A stretch of 64,000 nt of DNA, taken from assembly GCA_024803745.1 (NCBI GenBank), contig JANJXV010000191.1, forward strand, positions 1,178,001 to 1,242,000, in the 5' to 3' direction. The translations under genes were made by a program, and so were the position numbers. Each line of letters starts with the position of its first letter. Position 1 is the first letter of the stretch. This document shows positions 11,794-24,500 of the stretch, in pieces. This DNA comes from Megascapheus bottae (lineage: Eukaryota; Chordata; Mammalia; Rodentia; Geomyidae). The notes beneath the pieces are model-generated. The model searched no databases. It saw only the letters and a program-made list of their open reading frames with translations, and had not been told where the DNA came from.

Positions 11794-12454
11794 TTGAAAA
11801 TGGGAGCAAGATTACTACTAAATACGATTATAGTATTTCAGATATAACCAACCTAGACCTCTGTAGCTGGCAGACACTAGATGTTCACAAGTTTTGATTG
11901 GTATTATCACTCTTTCTTTTTGTGCACTTACAGACCAGCCTAATACAACCACTGATAAGCGATTTATACCCAAAACAATAAGCCTCTCAATCCAATCTCT
12001 ATTGTCTTTAAGTCCCTCTGAGCCTAGAGAATAATTAACCACCTACATATACAATATTGCTCAACAGCCATCAAGTGTAGATCCGTGCAGTATAAGGGTT
12101 GAAAGACGAGCAGAGTTACAGAGATAGAAAAAAAGAATGAGAGAGGTCAGGGGAGGTGCAAGAGGATTAACGTAGGAGTGTAAGAATATTGTAGTAATGA
12201 AGAAAAGTTATAGCCTAAGGATAACTGTCTTGAGTTGGTAAGTAGGTAGCATATTTGAGTACAAAGTTTGGAAAGTATTAGAATAAAACTTATGTGTTGC
12301 TACACGACTAGCTCTTAGCCCAACCAGTGGCCTCACAGTGGACCATGGGATGGATCTGTTTTTCTTGTCTACGTTGAGGGAAAGGGGTATTTCACAAGAT
12401 GCAGAAGCGAAGATTTCAGAAGCAAATACTGTGAGTGAATTAGCTCGTAAAAAG

Positions 12455-12668
12455 CATTTTTATTTTCTTTTATCTTTCTGCCAGTCTTGGGGCTTGAATT
12501 CAGGGCCTGAGCACTGTCCTCGGGTTTTCTCAAGTCTAGCCCTCTGCGACCTGAGCCGCAGTGCCACATCTACATTTTCTATCTATGTGATACTGAGCAA
12601 TCAAACCCAGATCTTCATGGATGCTAGGCAAGCACCCTACCACTATGCCAAACTCTCAACCCTGACAT
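12455..12668 (-). mobile_element. SINE A in spacer 2
   Basis: Orthologous position to SINE A of spacer 1. Private changes in the body mark this copy. Confidence 0.85.
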
Positions 12669-12904
12669 AGTATTTATAAAGTCATCATCATCATCATCAT
12701 CATCATATCCAAATATCCTTTCTCCTACCAAGAATGAACACATTACTGTGTCTAATACTTTTTTTAATTTCACTAATTCTTCTGTGTTTTTCCCTCTTGC
12801 ATTTTTTACACATGACAGCAAAGCTAATCATCAGGAAAAAATTGATTATGATACAGAACCCTAATAATATCCTAGTAGATTGACGTCAAAAATATGTGCA
12901 AGAT

Positions 12905-13103
12905 GCCCTGTGTGTTTGACCTAGTGGTAGAGTACTTGGCTACCAAGCAATAAGCCTCAGGTTTGATTCCTCATTACCACATACATAGAAAACGCTGCAA
13001 GTGGTGCTGTGGATCGGTGGGACAGCTAAAGCCTAAAGAAAGCCCAAGAACAATGTTCACACTCTGAGGTCAAGTCCCAAGACTACCAAAAACAAAAAAA
13101 AAT
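12905..13103 (+). mobile_element. SINE B in spacer 2
   Basis: The box A-like part reads ctagtggtagagtacttgg, closer to a canonical SINE head than the gggagagtcc of most other spacers; spacer 7 shares the gtggtagagt form. This may be the ancestral state. Confidence 0.85.
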
Positions 13104-13484
13104 TCGACAAGGGGCAAATGCAGGCAGAGAAGGCACTGTGAAGCAAATGTTTTGTAAAGGATGAGGGCAATATTGACCCTTAAGTCTGGATCTTACCTAA
13201 GAAAGTCTCCTTGAGCCTGAGACCAGACTGGTAGTTTGGCCTAGTGGAAGACAATGGGATTGGACAAATAAGGTGTGCTGTATACTACATCCACATGTAT
13301 ATTGTGAAATTGGAGGAGAGATTCAGCCTCCAGTATGTCTTTGGTGAGGTCTTCTGTGAGCAAGGATCTTTGGTCATTGGGCCCTGAAAGGTGACCCTGC
13401 CTCCCTCACAATGGAACAGAATATGGAACCCTGGTAACCAAGCCACTGTAACTAACAACCAGCTCAAGCCAGCTCACTTGGCCT

Positions 13485-13671
13485 GTGGCTCAGGAGGAAG
13501 AAAGATGTTGCTGTGCTGTTGCCAAAGGTCAGGAAACTCGAGTCTCAGGCATGGAAGTTGTGGATGTCTTACACGAAGATGTACATGCTAGATCATTGCC
13601 AAGCCACAAATCCAGTATAACAGAACTTTCTCTAAGAAGAAGGCCAGGAAAATCCAGGGCAACCAGATGAG
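13485..13671 (+). pseudogene. Spacer 2 copy of the candidate exon, broken
   Basis: Frame VAQEEERCCCAVAKGQETR and onward, about 61 codons to the in-frame TGA just before the GAG|GTAAAT donor-like site. LHED replaces the LLED of most copies. Confidence 0.4.
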
Positions 13672-14141
13672 GTAAATTTCTAAGAAGAAATGTATTTGAC
13701 CCCATTATCATCCCCACACACTACAACTTCTTTTTTTTCATTTTTTATTGTAATTAGTAAAAGGGTTAGATGATATTTGCCAGATAGAAGGTGCATTAAT
13801 TCACATACATTGATACCCTTTCACATGTCTTGGTACCCATTTCCCTCCAACCCCACACCCCCCACCTGTTTTGGTTTTCCCCCCTTCCCTATCAAATTTC
13901 AAATATCCAAATACAAATAAATTCAATATATCAGATAACAAAGTGAGATACTAAACCAATATGGGATACCAAGGGACAGCAAACGAGATGAGAGACAACA
14001 TAGTACATTAAGGACAACAATCATTCATTATATGGCTTTTGTGTCAATATCCTGGAGGTCCTTTCAATTAGCTTCACATTATATGGCCTTATATATGGCC
14101 TTTTGCTCTATTGCCAAGCTCTCTAGTAGAGCCCAAGGTTT

Positions 14142-17100
14142 CTACTGATTATGACGAATGAGGGAAACCATTGAGACTAAGTTCCTTTGAGTCTGGCTTA
14201 CTTCACTTAATATGATTTGTTCTAAGTCTTTCCATTTTCTAACAAATGGGGCGAAGTCATTCTTTCTGGCAGCAGCATAGAATTCCATTGTGTACAAATA
14301 CCACAACTTGTTGATCCACTCATTAACTGAGGGACATCTGGGTTGGTTCCATATCTTTGCTATGGTGAATAGTGCTGCAATGAACATTGTTGTGCTAGTG
14401 GGTTTAGTATGCCCTTGTTTCTGGATTGTTGGGTAAATGCCAAGTAGTGGAATTGCTGGGTCTTAGGGGAGTTGTATGTTTAGCCTTTGAAGCACTGCCG
14501 CACTGCTTTCCATAGTGGTTGAAAGAGTTTGCACTCCCATCAACAATGTAGTAGTGATCCCTTCTGGCCACATCCCCTGCAGCATCTGTTGTCATTCGTT
14601 TTCCTGATCCTGGCCATTCTAACTGGAGTTAGGTGGAATCTTAGACTTGTTTTGATTTGCATTTCTTTTATGACCAGAGATGTTGAGTATTTCTTCATGT
14701 GTCTATAGGCCATTTTTGTTTCTTCTTCAGAGAAGACTCTCTTTAAGTCTTTGGCCCATTTTTAATGGGATGGGTGTTACTTTGGAGGTTAGTTTTGGAG
14801 TGATTCAATTTTTTGAGTTGTTGATATATTTTACATATGAGGCCTTGGTCCATTGTTTGGTTGGTGAAGATCTTCTCCCACTCTGTAGGCTTCCTGATTA
14901 GTTTACTAGCTATATCCGTTGCCATACAAAAGCTCTGCAGTTTAATGCAGTCCCACTTATCCAGCCTTTCTCTGATTTGTTGTGATTCTTGGTCCTTTTA
15001 AGAAAGTTTCGACCTTTGCCAAGGAGGCCTAGTGTATCTCCTATTCCTTCCTGTAAACTTTTCAGTGTGTCAGCTTTTACCTCCACGTCTTTGATCCATT
15101 TGGAGTTAATTCTAGTGCAAGGTGACAAAGAAGGATCCAACTTTAGTTTTCTGCAGGTGTTTAACCAGTTCTGCCAGCACAACTTGTTGAAGAGGCTATC
15201 TTTCTGCCATTCTATTTTTTTGGCTCCCTGGTCAAAGATTAGGTGGCCATAGGTCTGTGGTTTAATATCTGGGTCCGCAGTTCTACTCCATTGGACTTCA
15301 GGCCTGTTCTTGTGCCAGTACCAAGCTGTTTTGAGAATTATAGCTCTGTAATAGAGTCTTAAGTTTGGAATTGAAATTCCTTCAGCGCTGTTCTTTCTGC
15401 TAAGAAGTGTTTTTGCTATACGTGGTCTTTTATTATTCCATATGAAATTTTGAATTGCCTCTTCTATGTCTTTAAAGAATGACATTGGGATGTTGATGGG
15501 TATTACATTAAATTTGTAGATAGCCCTTGGCAAGATTGTCATTTTCACAATGTTGATTCTTCCAATCCAGGAGCATGGGAGGTTTTTCCATTTCCTTAGT
15601 TCTGCTTTAATTTCCTTTTTTATCGTTTTAAAGTTTTCATCTAAACGGTCCTTTACATTCTTAGTTAAGCTAATTGCTAGGTACTTATTTTCTTTGAGGC
15701 TACTGTGAAAGTATTTTCTTTCCTGATTATTGCCTCGTTCCTCTCAGTGTTGGCGTAAAGTAAGGCAGCTGATTTGTGAGGGTTGATTTTTATGGCCTGA
15801 TACCCTTCCAAAGCTTTGAATCAGCTCAAGGAGCCGGGGAGTAGAGTCTATACGATACTTTAAATACCGAATCATGTCATCTGCAAAGAGGGATAGTGTT
15901 ATTTCCTCTTTCCCTACTTGGATCCCCTTTATGCTTGCTTCTTGCCATATTGAACTGCCTAGGAATTCTAGTACTATGTTAAAAAGGAGTGGAGAGAGTG
16001 GGCATCCTTGTCTCGTTCCTGATTTTAGAGGGAATGGCTTTAGATTTTCACCATTAAGTATAATACTAGCAGTGGGTTTCTCATACACAGCCTTTATTAC
16101 ATTGAGAAATGTTCCATGGATTCCTAGTTTCTCCACATCTTTTAACATAAAGGGGTTTTGGATCTTGTCAAATGCCTTTTCCGCATCTATTGAGACAATC
16201 ATGTGATTTTATCCCTGCTCCTGTTGATGTGTTGAATTATATTAATTGATTTGTGTATGTTGAACCAGCTTTGCCTCCCTGTGATGAATCCAGTTTGATC
16301 ATAGTGTATATTTTTTTTGATGAGTTGTTGTAGACGGTTGGCCAGTATTTTGTTGAGAAGTTTTGCATCGAGGTTCATCAAAGAAATGGTCTATAGATCG
16401 CTTTCTTTGATGAATCTCTGTCTGGTTTGGGGATGAGGGATATGCTGGCTTCACAGAATCAGTTTGGTAAAGAACCTTCATTTTCAATTTCGTTGAAGAG
16501 CTTGAGGAGTATTGGTGTGAGCTCTGCTTTGAAGACCTTATAGAATTCAGCTGTGAATCCATCTGGCCCTGGGCTCTTTTTAAGTGGAAGTTGTCTAATT
16601 TCCATTTCTATTTCAGAGCTTGAAATAGGCCTGTTGAGTTGCCTTAGCTCTTCTTGGTTCAGTGTGTGTATGTTAATATTGTCTAGGAATTCATCCATTT
16701 CTTCTAGATTCTCAAATTTGTTGGCGTAAAGGTTTGAGAAGTATTCCCTCATGATATTCTGGATCTTGGTAATTTCTGTCGTGATATTACCATTTTCATC
16801 TGCGATTTTGTTTATTTCGATATGCTCTCTTCTTTTTTTGGTAAGATTTGCTAAGGGCTTGTCAATTTTGTTAATTCTTTCAAGAACCAACTCCTTGTTT
16901 TGTTGATTCTTTCTATAGTTTTTTTTATTCCAAATCATTTAATTCTGCTTTGATTTTAATAATTTGCTTTCTCCTAATGGGTTTAGGGTTGGTTTGTTGC
17001 TCTTTTTCCAGGAGGTTAAGGTGAGACATTAACTAGTTGGTTTGCCATTTTTCCAACTTGCTGTTGTATGCACTCAGCGCTATAAATTTTCCTCTGAGTA

Positions 17101-17980
17101 CTGCCTTTGTTGTTTCCCTAAGGAGTTGATATTTGTGTGCTCCTTATTGTTAAATTTCATAAACAGTTGGATATCTGTTCTGATCTCTTCGATTACCCAT
17201 TGTTTTTGATTCAACAATGTGTGGTTCAGTCTCCATGAGTTACAGGGTTTTCTTTGGTGGAGATGTGTGTTCAGCTCCAATTTGATGCCTTTATGGTCTG
17301 AGAGTGTGCATGGAATAATTTCAGTGTTTCTGAATCTGTCCATGTTTGCTTTATGGCCTAAGATGTGGTCTATTTTGGAAAATGTTCCATGTGCTGCTGA
17401 GAAAAACGTATATTGTGGTGTTACTGGGTGGAATATTCTGCAGATGTCTGTTAGATATAGTTGGTCTATATAGTTGTTCAGTTCTAAGGTTTCTCTGTTG
17501 AGTTTTTGCCTTGTTGATCTGTCCATAGGTGAGAGTGGTGTGTTAAACTCACCAACAATCACTGTATTTCGATCTATGTATGGTTTCAGTGTAAGTAAAG
17601 TTTGCTTGATGAAGTTTGGAGCTCCGGGATTGGGTGTGTAAATATTTAGGATTGTTATGTCTTCCGGGAGGAAAGATCCCTTAGGTAGTATGTAGTAACC
17701 TTCTTTGTCTTTTCTTACTAATTTTAGTTTGAAATCTATTGTATCTGATAGGAGGATGGCAACTCTAGCCTGTTTATGGGGGCAGTTAGCTTGATAGAGT
17801 TTATTCCAACCTCTCACTTTCAAAAGATGATTGTTTTGGGGTAAGATGTGTCTCTCGAAATCAGCAGAATGACGGCTCTTGCTTTTTGATCCAACTAGAC
17901 AACCTATGCCGTTTAATTGGAGAGTTAAGTCCATTGATATTGAGAGTTAGGATTGAGAGATATTTATTAGTTCCTACCAT
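14142..17980 (-). pseudogene. L1 copy 3 ORF2 remnant, heavily broken
   Basis: The C-terminal 81 codons (14,142-14,387) are open. The Cys-cluster region is altered (agcctttgaagcactg lacks bases kept by other copies, and GCQEG-type sequence is degraded). RT fragments with [10 protein letters not shown] lie at 15,744-16,202, the linker at 16,459-16,938 and the endonuclease at 17,080-17,934. It carries the same private frameshifts as copy 1 (about 14,997, 15,685, 15,788 and 16,387). Confidence 0.92.
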
Positions 17981-18028
17981 TTTTAAAAGCTTTTAGTAGG
18001 GCCTGTGTCTTGACAGTTCTTGTGGTCC

Positions 18029-19212
18029 TTAGATGGTATGCTGTTTAGGTGCCATTTCTTTCCCTATATTGCATTTATTTTGGTTTTCTATGTATAGAGC
18101 ATCTTTGAGAATTCTCTGTAGTGTTGGTTTTGTTTCGACATATTGTTGCAGCTTTTCCCTGGAATGGAATGTTTTTATTTTTCCCTCAGTTATGAATGAG
18201 AGCTTAGCTGGCTACAGTATTCTTGGTTGGTAGTTATTTGATATAAGGGCATGACATATATGCTTCCAGTCACTTCGTGCTAGCATGGTCTCTGCTGAGA
18301 AATCTGGGGTTATTCTGATTGGTTTGCCTTTGTAGGTTACTGATCCCTTTTCCCTGGCTGCCTTTAGGATCTTTCCTTTCGTTTCTATTGATCCAGTTCG
18401 GATCACAATGTGGCGGTGGGATGTTCTTTTCTGGTCAGGTCTGTTTGGGGTTCTAAAAGCTTCTCGTATTTGGATGGGCCTGCCCTTCTGGATATTTGGG
18501 AAATTCTCTGAGATGATTCCCTGAAGTATATTTCCAAATCCATTGACCTCTTTCTCTACGCCCTCCTCAGTACCAACTAGCCTTTAATTAGGCTTCCTAA
18601 TTGTATCTTGGACCTCCTGAAGCGCTCTCTCATATATCCTAGATTTGGATTGACTCATTTTCTGTTCTTTATAATACCTAAATTATCTTCAGCCACGGAA
18701 ATTCTCTCCTCTGCAATGTCTAACCTGCTATCAAAGCTATCTACTTTATTTTTCATCTCCCTTGCTTCTAATTGCTCACTTTTGATGCCTTGCATCCCTT
18801 GTTTTAGATCATGTATGGATTTCTTTATCTCCACGATTTCCTTTTGAGTGGTTAGCTCAGTAGCTTTATTTTCTTTGGACATTTGCTCGAGTTTGGTCAC
18901 GTTTTTATTTGTGGATTCTTTGAATTCATCCATCTTTCTTTGAAAAACCTTTATTATGGCCTCCTTTATGGCTTCTTCTTTTTCACTTATCACATTGTTT
19001 TTGCTTTCCTCTTGTTCAGGTATGGCTTCCTCCATTATCTCTTTCTTTATATTTTCACATTTTTCATTAATGATGTTTATCAATTGCATTTGTGTAGCAA
19101 TTGGAAGACTCTCCTCTAGGTTTGCCAGTGACTGTTCCATTGTCTGTTTACATTGGGTGGGGGATGTTGTTTCTTGATTTGACATTTTTCTTGAGTTTCT
19201 TGTTCTGCCCGT
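18029..19212 (-). pseudogene. L1 copy 3 ORF1 remnant, broken
   Basis: As copy 1: the first ATG has mutated to ACG, the second ATG is at 19,185, and a 4-nt deletion ends the coiled-coil frame in GIIKNRK at 18,655. A frame break in the PNLRL region (ctagcctttaattagg at about 18,583) is shared with copy 1. The array-wide TAG is at 18,212. Confidence 0.9.
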
Positions 19213-19873
19213 TTGAAAATGGGAGCAAGATTACTACTAAATACGATTATAGTTTTTCAGATATAACCAACCTAGACCTCTGTAGCTGGCAGACACTAGA
19301 TGTTCACAAGTTTTGATTGGTATTATCACTCTTTCTTTTTGTGCACTTACAGACCAGCCTAATACAACCACTGATAAGCGATTTATACCCAAAACAATAA
19401 GCCTCTCAATCCAATCTCTATTGTCTTTAAGTCCCTCTGAGCCTAGAGAATAATTAACCACCTACATATACAATATTGCTCAACAGCCATCAAGTGTCGA
19501 TCCGTGCAGTATAGGGGTTGAAAGACGAGCAGAGGTCCAGAGATAGAAAAAAAGAATGAGAGAGGTCAGGGGAGGTGCAAAAGGATTAACGTAGGAGTGT
19601 AAGAATATTGTAGTAATGAAGAAAAGTTATAGCATAAACATAACTGACATAAGTTGGTAAGTAGGTAGCATATTTGAGTACAAAGTTTGGAAAGTATTAG
19701 AATAAAACTTATGTGTTGCTGCACGACTAGCTCTTAGCCCAACCAGTGGCCTCACAGTGGACCATGGGATGGATCTGTTTTTCTTGTCTACGTTGAGGGA
19801 AAGGGGTATTTCACAAGATGCAGAAGCGAAGATTTAAGAAGCAAATGCTGTGAGTGAATTAGCTCGTAAAAAG

Positions 19874-20087
19874 CATTTTTATTTTCTTTTATCTTTCTGC
19901 CAGTCTTGGGGCTTGAATTCAGGGCCTGAGCACTGTCCTCGGGTTTTCTCAAGTCTAGCCCTCTGCCACTTGAGCCACAGTGCCACATCTAGATTTTCTA
20001 TCTATGTGGTACTGAGCAATCAAACCCAGATCTTCATGGATGCTAGGCAAGCACTCTACCCCTATGCCAAACTCTCAACCCTGACAT
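19874..20087 (-). mobile_element. SINE A in spacer 3
   Basis: Same insertion as in the other spacers. It shares ctacccctatgcc with spacer 1, while the others have ctaccactatgcc. Confidence 0.85.
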
Positions 20088-20318
20088 AGTAATTATAAAG
20101 TCATCATCATCATCATCATATCCAAATATCCTTTCTCCTACAAAGAATGAACACTTAACTGTGTCTAATGCTTTTTTTTAATTTCACTAATTCTTCTGTG
20201 TTTTTCCCTCTTGAATTTTTTACACATGACAGCAAAGCTAATCATCAGGAAAAAATTGATTAGGATACAGAAACCTAATAATATCCTAGTAGATTGACGT
20301 CAAAAATATGTGCAAGAT

Positions 20319-20516
20319 GCCCTGTGTGTTTGACCTAGTGGGAGAGTCCTTGGCTACCAAGCAGTAAGCCTCAGGTTTGATTCCTCATTACCACATACAT
20401 AGAAAACGCTGCAAGTGGTGCTGTGGCTCGGTGGGACAGCTAAAGCCTAAAGAAAGCCCAAGAACAATGTTCACACTCTGAGGTCAAGTCCCAAGACTAG
20501 CAAAAACAAAAAAAAT
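20319..20516 (+). mobile_element. SINE B in spacer 3
   Basis: Same insertion as in the other spacers; A-rich end at about 20,505-20,516. Confidence 0.85.
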
Positions 20517-20898
20517 TCGACAAGGGGCAAAATGCAGGCAGAGAAGGCACTGTGAAGCAAATGTTTTGTAAAGGATGAGGGCAATATTGACCCTTAAGTT
20601 TGGATCTTACCTAAGAAAGGCTCCTTGAGCCTGAGACCAGACTGGTAGTTGGGCCTAGTGGAAGACATTGGGATTGGACAAATAAGGTGTGCTGTATACT
20701 ACATCCACATGTATATTGTGAGATTGGAGGAGAGATTCAGCCTCCAGTATGTCTTTGGTGAGGTCTTTTGTGAGCAAGGATCTTTGGTCATTGGGCCCTG
20801 AAAGGTGACCCTGCCTCCCTCACAATGGAACAGAATATGGAACCCTGGTAACCAAGCCACTGTAACTAACAACCAGCTCAAGCCAGCTCACTTGGCCT

Positions 20899-21085
20899 GT
20901 GGCTCAGGAGGAAGAAAGATATTGCTGTGCTGTTGCCAAAGGTCAGGAAACTCGAGTCTCAGGCATGGAAGTTGTGGATGTCTTACTCGGAGATGTACAT
21001 GCTAGATCATTGCCAAGCCACAAATCCAGTATAACAGAACTTTCTCTAAGAAGAAGGCCAGGAAAATCCAGGGCAACCAGATGAG
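20899..21085 (+). pseudogene. Spacer 3 copy of the candidate exon, broken
   Basis: Frame VAQEEERYCCAVAKG with Tyr (gatatt) where spacers 2 and 4-7 have Cys (gatgtt), a change shared only with spacer 1. Confidence 0.4.
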
Positions 21086-21560
21086 GTAAATTTCTAAGAA
21101 GAAATGTATTTGACCCCATCAACCTCCCCACACACTACAACTTTCTTTTTTTTTCATTGTTTTATTGTAATTAGTAAAAGGGTTAGATGATATTTGCCAG
21201 ATAGAAGGTGCATTAATTCACATACATTGATACCCTTTCACATGTCTTGGTACCCATTTCCCTCCAACCCCACACCCCCCACCCGTCTTGGTTTTCCCCC
21301 CTTCCCTATCAAATTTCAAATATCCAAATACAAATAAATTCAATATATCAGATAACAAAGTGAGATACTATACCAATATGGGATAACCAAGGGACAGCAA
21401 GCGAGATGAGAGACAACATAGTACATTAAGGACAACAATCATTCATTATATGGCTTTTGTGTCAATATCCTGGAGGTCCTTTCAATTAGCTTCACATTAT
21501 ATGGCCTTATATATGGCCTTTTGCTCTATTGCCAAGCTCTGCTAATAGAGCCCAAGGTTT

Positions 21561-24500
21561 CTACTGATTATGACGAATGTGGGAAAACACTGAGCCTAAG
21601 TTCCTTTGAGTCTGGCTTACTTCACTTAATATGATTTGTTCTAAGTCTTTCCATTTCCTAACAAATGGGGCGATGTCATTCTTTCTGACAGCAGCATAGA
21701 ATTCCATTGTGCACAAATACCACAACTTGTTGATCCACTCATCAACTGAGGGACATCTGGGTTGGTTCCATATCTATGCTATGGTGAATAGTGCTGCAAT
21801 GAACATTGTTGTGCTAGTGGGTTTAGTAGGCCCTTGTTTCTGGATTGTTGGGTAAATGCCAAGTACTGGAATTGCTGGGTCATAGGGGAGTTGTATGTTT
21901 AGCGTTTTGAGGCACTGCCGCACTGCTTTCCATAGTGGTTGAACGAGTTTGCACTCCCACCAACAGTGTAGTAGTGATCCCTCCTGACCACATCCCCTCC
22001 AGCATCTGTTGTCATTCGTTTTCCTGATCCTGGCCATTCTAACTGGAGTTAGGTGGAATCTTAGACTTTTTTTGATTTGCATTTCTTTTATGACCAGAGA
22101 TGTTGAGCATTTCTTCATGTATATATAGGCCATTTTTGTTTCTTCTTCAGAGAAGACTCTCTTTAAGTCTTTGGCCCATTTTGTAATGGGATGGGTGTTA
22201 CTTTGGAGGTTAGTTTTGGAGTGATTCAATTTTTTGAGTTGTTGATATATTTTAGATATGAGGCCTTGTTCCGTTGTTTGGGTGGTGAAGATCTTCTCCC
22301 ACTCTGTAGCCTTCCTGATTAGTTTACTAGCTATATCCGTTGCTATACAAAAGCTCTGCAGTTTAATGCAGTCCCACTTATCCAGCCTTTCTCTGATTTG
22401 TTGTGATTCTTGGTCCTTATTAAGAAAGTTTCGACCTGTACCGAGGAGGCCTAGTGTATCTCCTATTCCTTCCTGTAAACTTTTCAGTGTGTCAGCTTTT
22501 ACCTCCACGTCTTTGATCCATTTGGAGTTAATTCTAGTGCAAGGTGACAAAGAAGGATCCAACTTTAGTTTTCTGCAGGTGTTTAACCAGTTCTGCCAGC
22601 ACAACTTGTTGAAGAGGCTATGTTTCTTCCATTCTATTTTTTTGGCTCCCTGGTCAAAGATTAGGTGGCCATAGGTCTGTGGTTTAATATCTGGGTCCGC
22701 AGTTCTACTCCATTGGACTTCAGGCCTGTTCTTGTGCCAGTATCAAGCTGTTTTGAAATTATACCTCTGTAATAGAGCCTTAAGTTTGGAATTGAAATTC
22801 CTCCAGCGCTGTTCTTTGTGCTAAGAAGTGTTTTTGCTATACGGGGTCTTTTATTATTCCATATGAAATTTTGAATTGCCTCTTCTATGTCTTTAAAGAA
22901 TGACATTGGGATGTTGATGGGTATTACATTGAATTTGTAGATAGCCCTTGGCAAGGTTGTCATTTTCACAATGTTGATTCTTCCAATCCAGGAGCATGGG
23001 AGTTTTTTCCATTTCCTTAGTTCTGCTTTAATTTCCTTTTTTAGGGTTTTAAAGTTTTCATCTAAAGGGTCCTTTACATTCTTAGTTAAGCTAATTGCTA
23101 TGTACTTTATTTTCTTTGAGGCTATTGTGAAAGGATTTTCTTTCCTGATTATTGCCTCGTTCCTCTCAGTGTTGGCGTAAAGTAAGGCAGTTGATTTGTG
23201 AGGGTTGATTTTATGGCCTGCTACCCTTCCAAAGCTTTGAATCAGCTCAAGGAGCTTGGGAGTAGAGTCTATAGGATTCTTTAAATACAGAATCATGTCA
23301 TCTGCAAAGAGGGATAGTTTTATTTCCTCTTTCCCTACTTGGATCCCCTTTATGCTTGCTTCTTGCCATATTGCACTGCCTAGGAATTCTAGTACTATGT
23401 TAAAAAGGAGTGGAGAGAGTGGGCATCCTTGTCTCGTTCCTGATTTTAGAGGGAATGGCTTTAGATTTTCACCATTAAGTATAATACTAGCAGTGGGTTT
23501 CTCATACACAGCCTTTATTACATTGAGAAATGTTCCATGGATTCCTAGTTTCTCCACATCTTTTAACATAAAGGGGTTTTGGATCTTGTCAAATGCCTTT
23601 TCCGCATCTATTGAGACAATCATGTGATTTTATCCCTGCTCCTGTTGATGTGTTGAATTATATTAATTGATTTGTGTATGTTGAACCAGCTTTGCCTCCC
23701 TGTGATGAATCCAGTTTGATCATAGTGTATATTTTTTTTGATGAGTTGTTGTAGACGGTTGGCCAGTATTTTGTTGAGAAGTTTTGCATCGAGGTTCATC
23801 AAAGAAATGGGTCTATAGATCTCTTTCTTTGATGAATCTCTGTCTGGTTTGGGGATGAGGGATATGCTGGCTTCACAGAATCAGTTTAGTAAAGAACCTT
23901 CATTTTCAATTTCGTTGAAGAGCTTGAGGAGTATTGGTGTGAGCTCTGCTTTGAAGACCTTATAGAATTCAGCTGTGAATCCATCTGGCCCTGGGCTCTT
24001 TTTAAGTGGAAGTTGTCTAATTTCCATTTCTATTTCAGAGCTTGAAATAGGCCTGTTGAGTTGGGTTAGCTCTTCTTGGTTCAGTGTGTGTATGTTAATA
24101 TTGTCTAGGAATTCATCCATTTCTTCTAGATTCTCAAATTTGTTGGCGTAAAGGTTTGAGAAGTATTCCCTCATGATATTCTGGATCTTGGTAATTTCTG
24201 TCGTGATATTACCATTTTCATCTGCGATTTTGTTTATTTCGATATGCTCTCTTCTTTTTTTGGTAAGATTTGCTAAGGGCTTGTCAATTTTGTTAATTCT
24301 TTCAAGAACCAACTCCTTGTTTTGTTGATTCTTTCTATAGTTTTTTTATTCCAAATCATTTAATTCTGCTTTGATTTTAATAACTGGCTTTCTCCTAATG
24401 GGTTTAGGGTTGGTTTGTTGCTCTTTTTCCATGAGGTTAAGGTGAGACATTAACTAGTTGGTTTGCCATTTTTCCAACTTGCTGTTGTAGGCACTCCACG

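Larger units (their letters stand above)
6293..12353 (-). mobile_element. L1 copy 2 (structurally near full length, inactive)
   Basis: Order on the minus strand: about 560 bp of 5' UTR (12,353 to 11,794), ORF1 (11,793-10,606), a short gap, ORF2 (10,557-6,714), then about 420 bp of 3' UTR ending in A-rich sequence (T-rich at 6,293-6,320). The 3' UTR has a C-rich tract at 6,413-6,437 (G-rich in the L1 sense strand, four or more G-runs). No target-site duplication was seen: the two flanks are opposite ends of the spacer. This is the only copy that keeps the ORF1 reading frame past GIIEKEQKM. Confidence 0.95.
12354..13729 (+). repeat. Array spacer 2
   Basis: Same layout as spacer 1. It is distinguished by the longest triplet run of the seven, (TCA)8 at about 12,682, and by several private substitutions in SINE A (ctgcgacctgagccgcag). 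Of all spacers it looks the most different from its neighbours. It ends at the L1 copy 3 poly(T), about 13,730. Confidence 0.9.
13730..19773 (-). mobile_element. L1 copy 3 (near twin of copy 1)
   Basis: From 14,848 onward this copy matches the window from position 1 with an offset of exactly 14,847 bp and only occasional mismatches (e.g. the base pair after gttg at 1,797 versus 16,644). The 3' UTR C-rich tract is at about 13,843-13,866. It also has private changes in the ORF2 C-terminal region that lies outside the window for copy 1. Confidence 0.95.
19774..21143 (+). repeat. Array spacer 3
   Basis: Nearly identical to spacer 1 (offset 14,847): both have gatttaagaag in place of the gatttcagaag of other spacers, and both have (TCA)6. 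It differs from spacer 1 at a few sites (ctgtggctcgg here, ctgtggatcgg in spacer 1). Confidence 0.9.

Noticed and set aside
11818..12042. A 74-codon minus-strand frame (MVNYSLGSEGLKDN) in the L1 5' UTR of every copy
   Set aside because: It lies upstream of ORF1, and its conservation is no greater than that of the surrounding duplicated DNA. No known L1 ORF0-like similarity could be argued from sequence alone.
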